The translations under genes and the position numbers were made by a program. A stretch of 64,000 nucleotides of DNA, from NCBI RefSeq assembly GCF_028201475.1, contig NZ_CP116384.1:558001-622000 (forward strand), read 5' to 3'. Positions 63,385 to 64,000 of this stretch are shown piece by piece (within the stretch, counting starts at the first letter, position 1; each line of letters starts with the position of its first letter). A model generated the notes under the pieces. The model was not told the DNA's origin and made no database searches. It was given only the letters and a program-made list of their open reading frames with translations. This DNA is from Vibrio sp. SCSIO 43137 (lineage in GTDB: Bacteria > Pseudomonadota > Gammaproteobacteria > Enterobacterales > Vibrionaceae).

Positions 63385-64000
63385 TTAGTACTGGTGCAGG
63401 TAGCGGGTGATATCCGGCAGGTTAGGGGCGCAATCACCACCAACATGGCTTACCACATAGGAAGCAACGGCATTCCCAAGCAGAATTGCATCTACCAGAT
63501 CCCAACCTGATGCCAGTCCGGCTAGTACACCACCGGCGTGGGTATCTCCGGCACCAATGGTGTCAACCACATTGGCCTTAAACGGAGCAACATTGCCTGT
63601 TACCTCTTTATCGGCGAACAGGGCTCCGTCACTATCGATGCGCAGGATAAGCGGGCACTGATATTCGGCATACCAGTTTTCAACGAAAGGTGTGATGCCT
63701 TTCATTCCCAGCACTTCAGCTTCCTGACGGTTAAGTGAAATAATAGGCTTAAGGGCAATCAAGCGCTTAAATAGCTCAGGCTCAACATCAGCAATACGCG
63801 GGCCGAAGTCGATAAACATATCTGTGGTTTGCGGCAGGGACTCAAGCCAGCTTACTAACGTTTCACCGCTGGCTGACGAGAGCTGATAACCGGAAAGGTA
63901 GATAATGGCATCATCTTCAATGGCAAGCTGGGCAAGGGTGTCTTTACTCCATTGATTCTCTACACCGCTGACAGAAAGGAAGGTTCTCTCGCCATCCGGC
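63385..64000 (-). CDS. PfkB-family carbohydrate kinase (C-terminal part)
   Basis: About 205 residues are visible; the N-terminus lies beyond the window, and the frame is open to base 64000. The PfkB signature 2 is intact: VDTIGAGDTHAGGVLAGL, with the catalytic Asp in GAGD. Upstream, SLNRQEAEVLG and ILRIDSDGALF are typical strands of ribokinase-fold enzymes. It should phosphorylate a sugar or nucleoside. It is the first gene of the same-strand run kinase-MFS-GntR-RidA, 90 bp from the MFS gene. Confidence 0.9.
   Translation of the reverse strand, partial: PDGERTFLSVSGVENQWSKDTLAQLAIEDDAIIYLSGYQLSSASGETLVSWLESLPQTTDMFIDFGPRIADVEPELFKRLIALKPIISLNRQEAEVLGMKGITPFVENWYAEYQCPLILRIDSDGALFADKEVTGNVAPFKANVVDTIGAGDTHAGGVLAGLASGWDLVDAILLGNAVASYVVSHVGGDCAPNLPDITRYLHQY

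Overview
The window reads as a chromosomal stretch of a marine gammaproteobacterium of the Vibrionaceae (Vibrio or a close relative). Support: Vibrio-type single-copy genes (class II pyrC, nadE beside a nadD-like gene, a MOSC/ferredoxin-reductase fusion, DUF3080 and DUF2860 proteins, a long ~479-residue GAPDH), a marine-type sortase/target pair, and dispersed ACCCAAGTAACCTC hairpin repeats that I associate with Vibrio intergenic DNA. I found no rRNA, tRNA, CRISPR array, phage or transposase gene.

Layout. 1-1130: tail of a citrate-lyase operon (citX end, citG). 1.2-13.7 kb: mostly single genes for metabolism and regulation (patatin lipase, glutaredoxin, AraC, pyrC with a PurR operator, the MOSC fusion, nadE/nadD-like, acyltransferase, YfcZ, TetR), with a MITE-like element near 9.3 kb. 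13.9-20.5 kb: accessory material, including a DCC-family gene collapsed by an in-frame internal deletion, a DUF3080 lipoprotein, a class GN sortase with its vWA substrate, and small secreted unknowns. 20.9-21.6 kb: a HigB/HigA-type toxin-antitoxin pair with a palindrome over its promoter. 21.9-26.7 kb: a cobalamin assembly operon (cobQ-cobB-phosphatase-cobC-cobS). 26.9-39.3 kb: ade, rhlE, two envelope genes (a DUF1176/RCC1-like fusion and an IgaA-like protein) between two near-identical terminators, ybiT, a DUF2860 porin-like protein and a GAPDH gene. 39.4-47.1 kb: an RND efflux operon with its own two-component system, in which the adaptor gene carries an amber stop.

47.3-57.4 kb is the most interesting region. 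Two Fur-box-like sequences precede a seven-gene, same-strand cluster that ends in a strong terminator: a secreted 671-residue protein of unknown family, a small b561-like membrane protein, an FTR1 iron permease, an FAD oxidoreductase, a small secreted helical protein, an ArnT-like GT-C membrane protein, and a 971-residue beta-propeller/hexaheme cytochrome c. Tight spacing and ATGA/TAATG overlaps imply co-expression. I read it as an iron-regulated uptake module in which redox chemistry by multiheme cytochrome feeds an FTR1 channel. That function is inference; the gene content and Fur-like sites are visible.

57.4-64 kb: an AlaX-like editing domain protein, two small unknowns, then a catabolic-looking cluster: a triple tandem RidA protein, a GntR/UTRA regulator, an OFA-type MFS transporter and a PfkB kinase that runs off the window.
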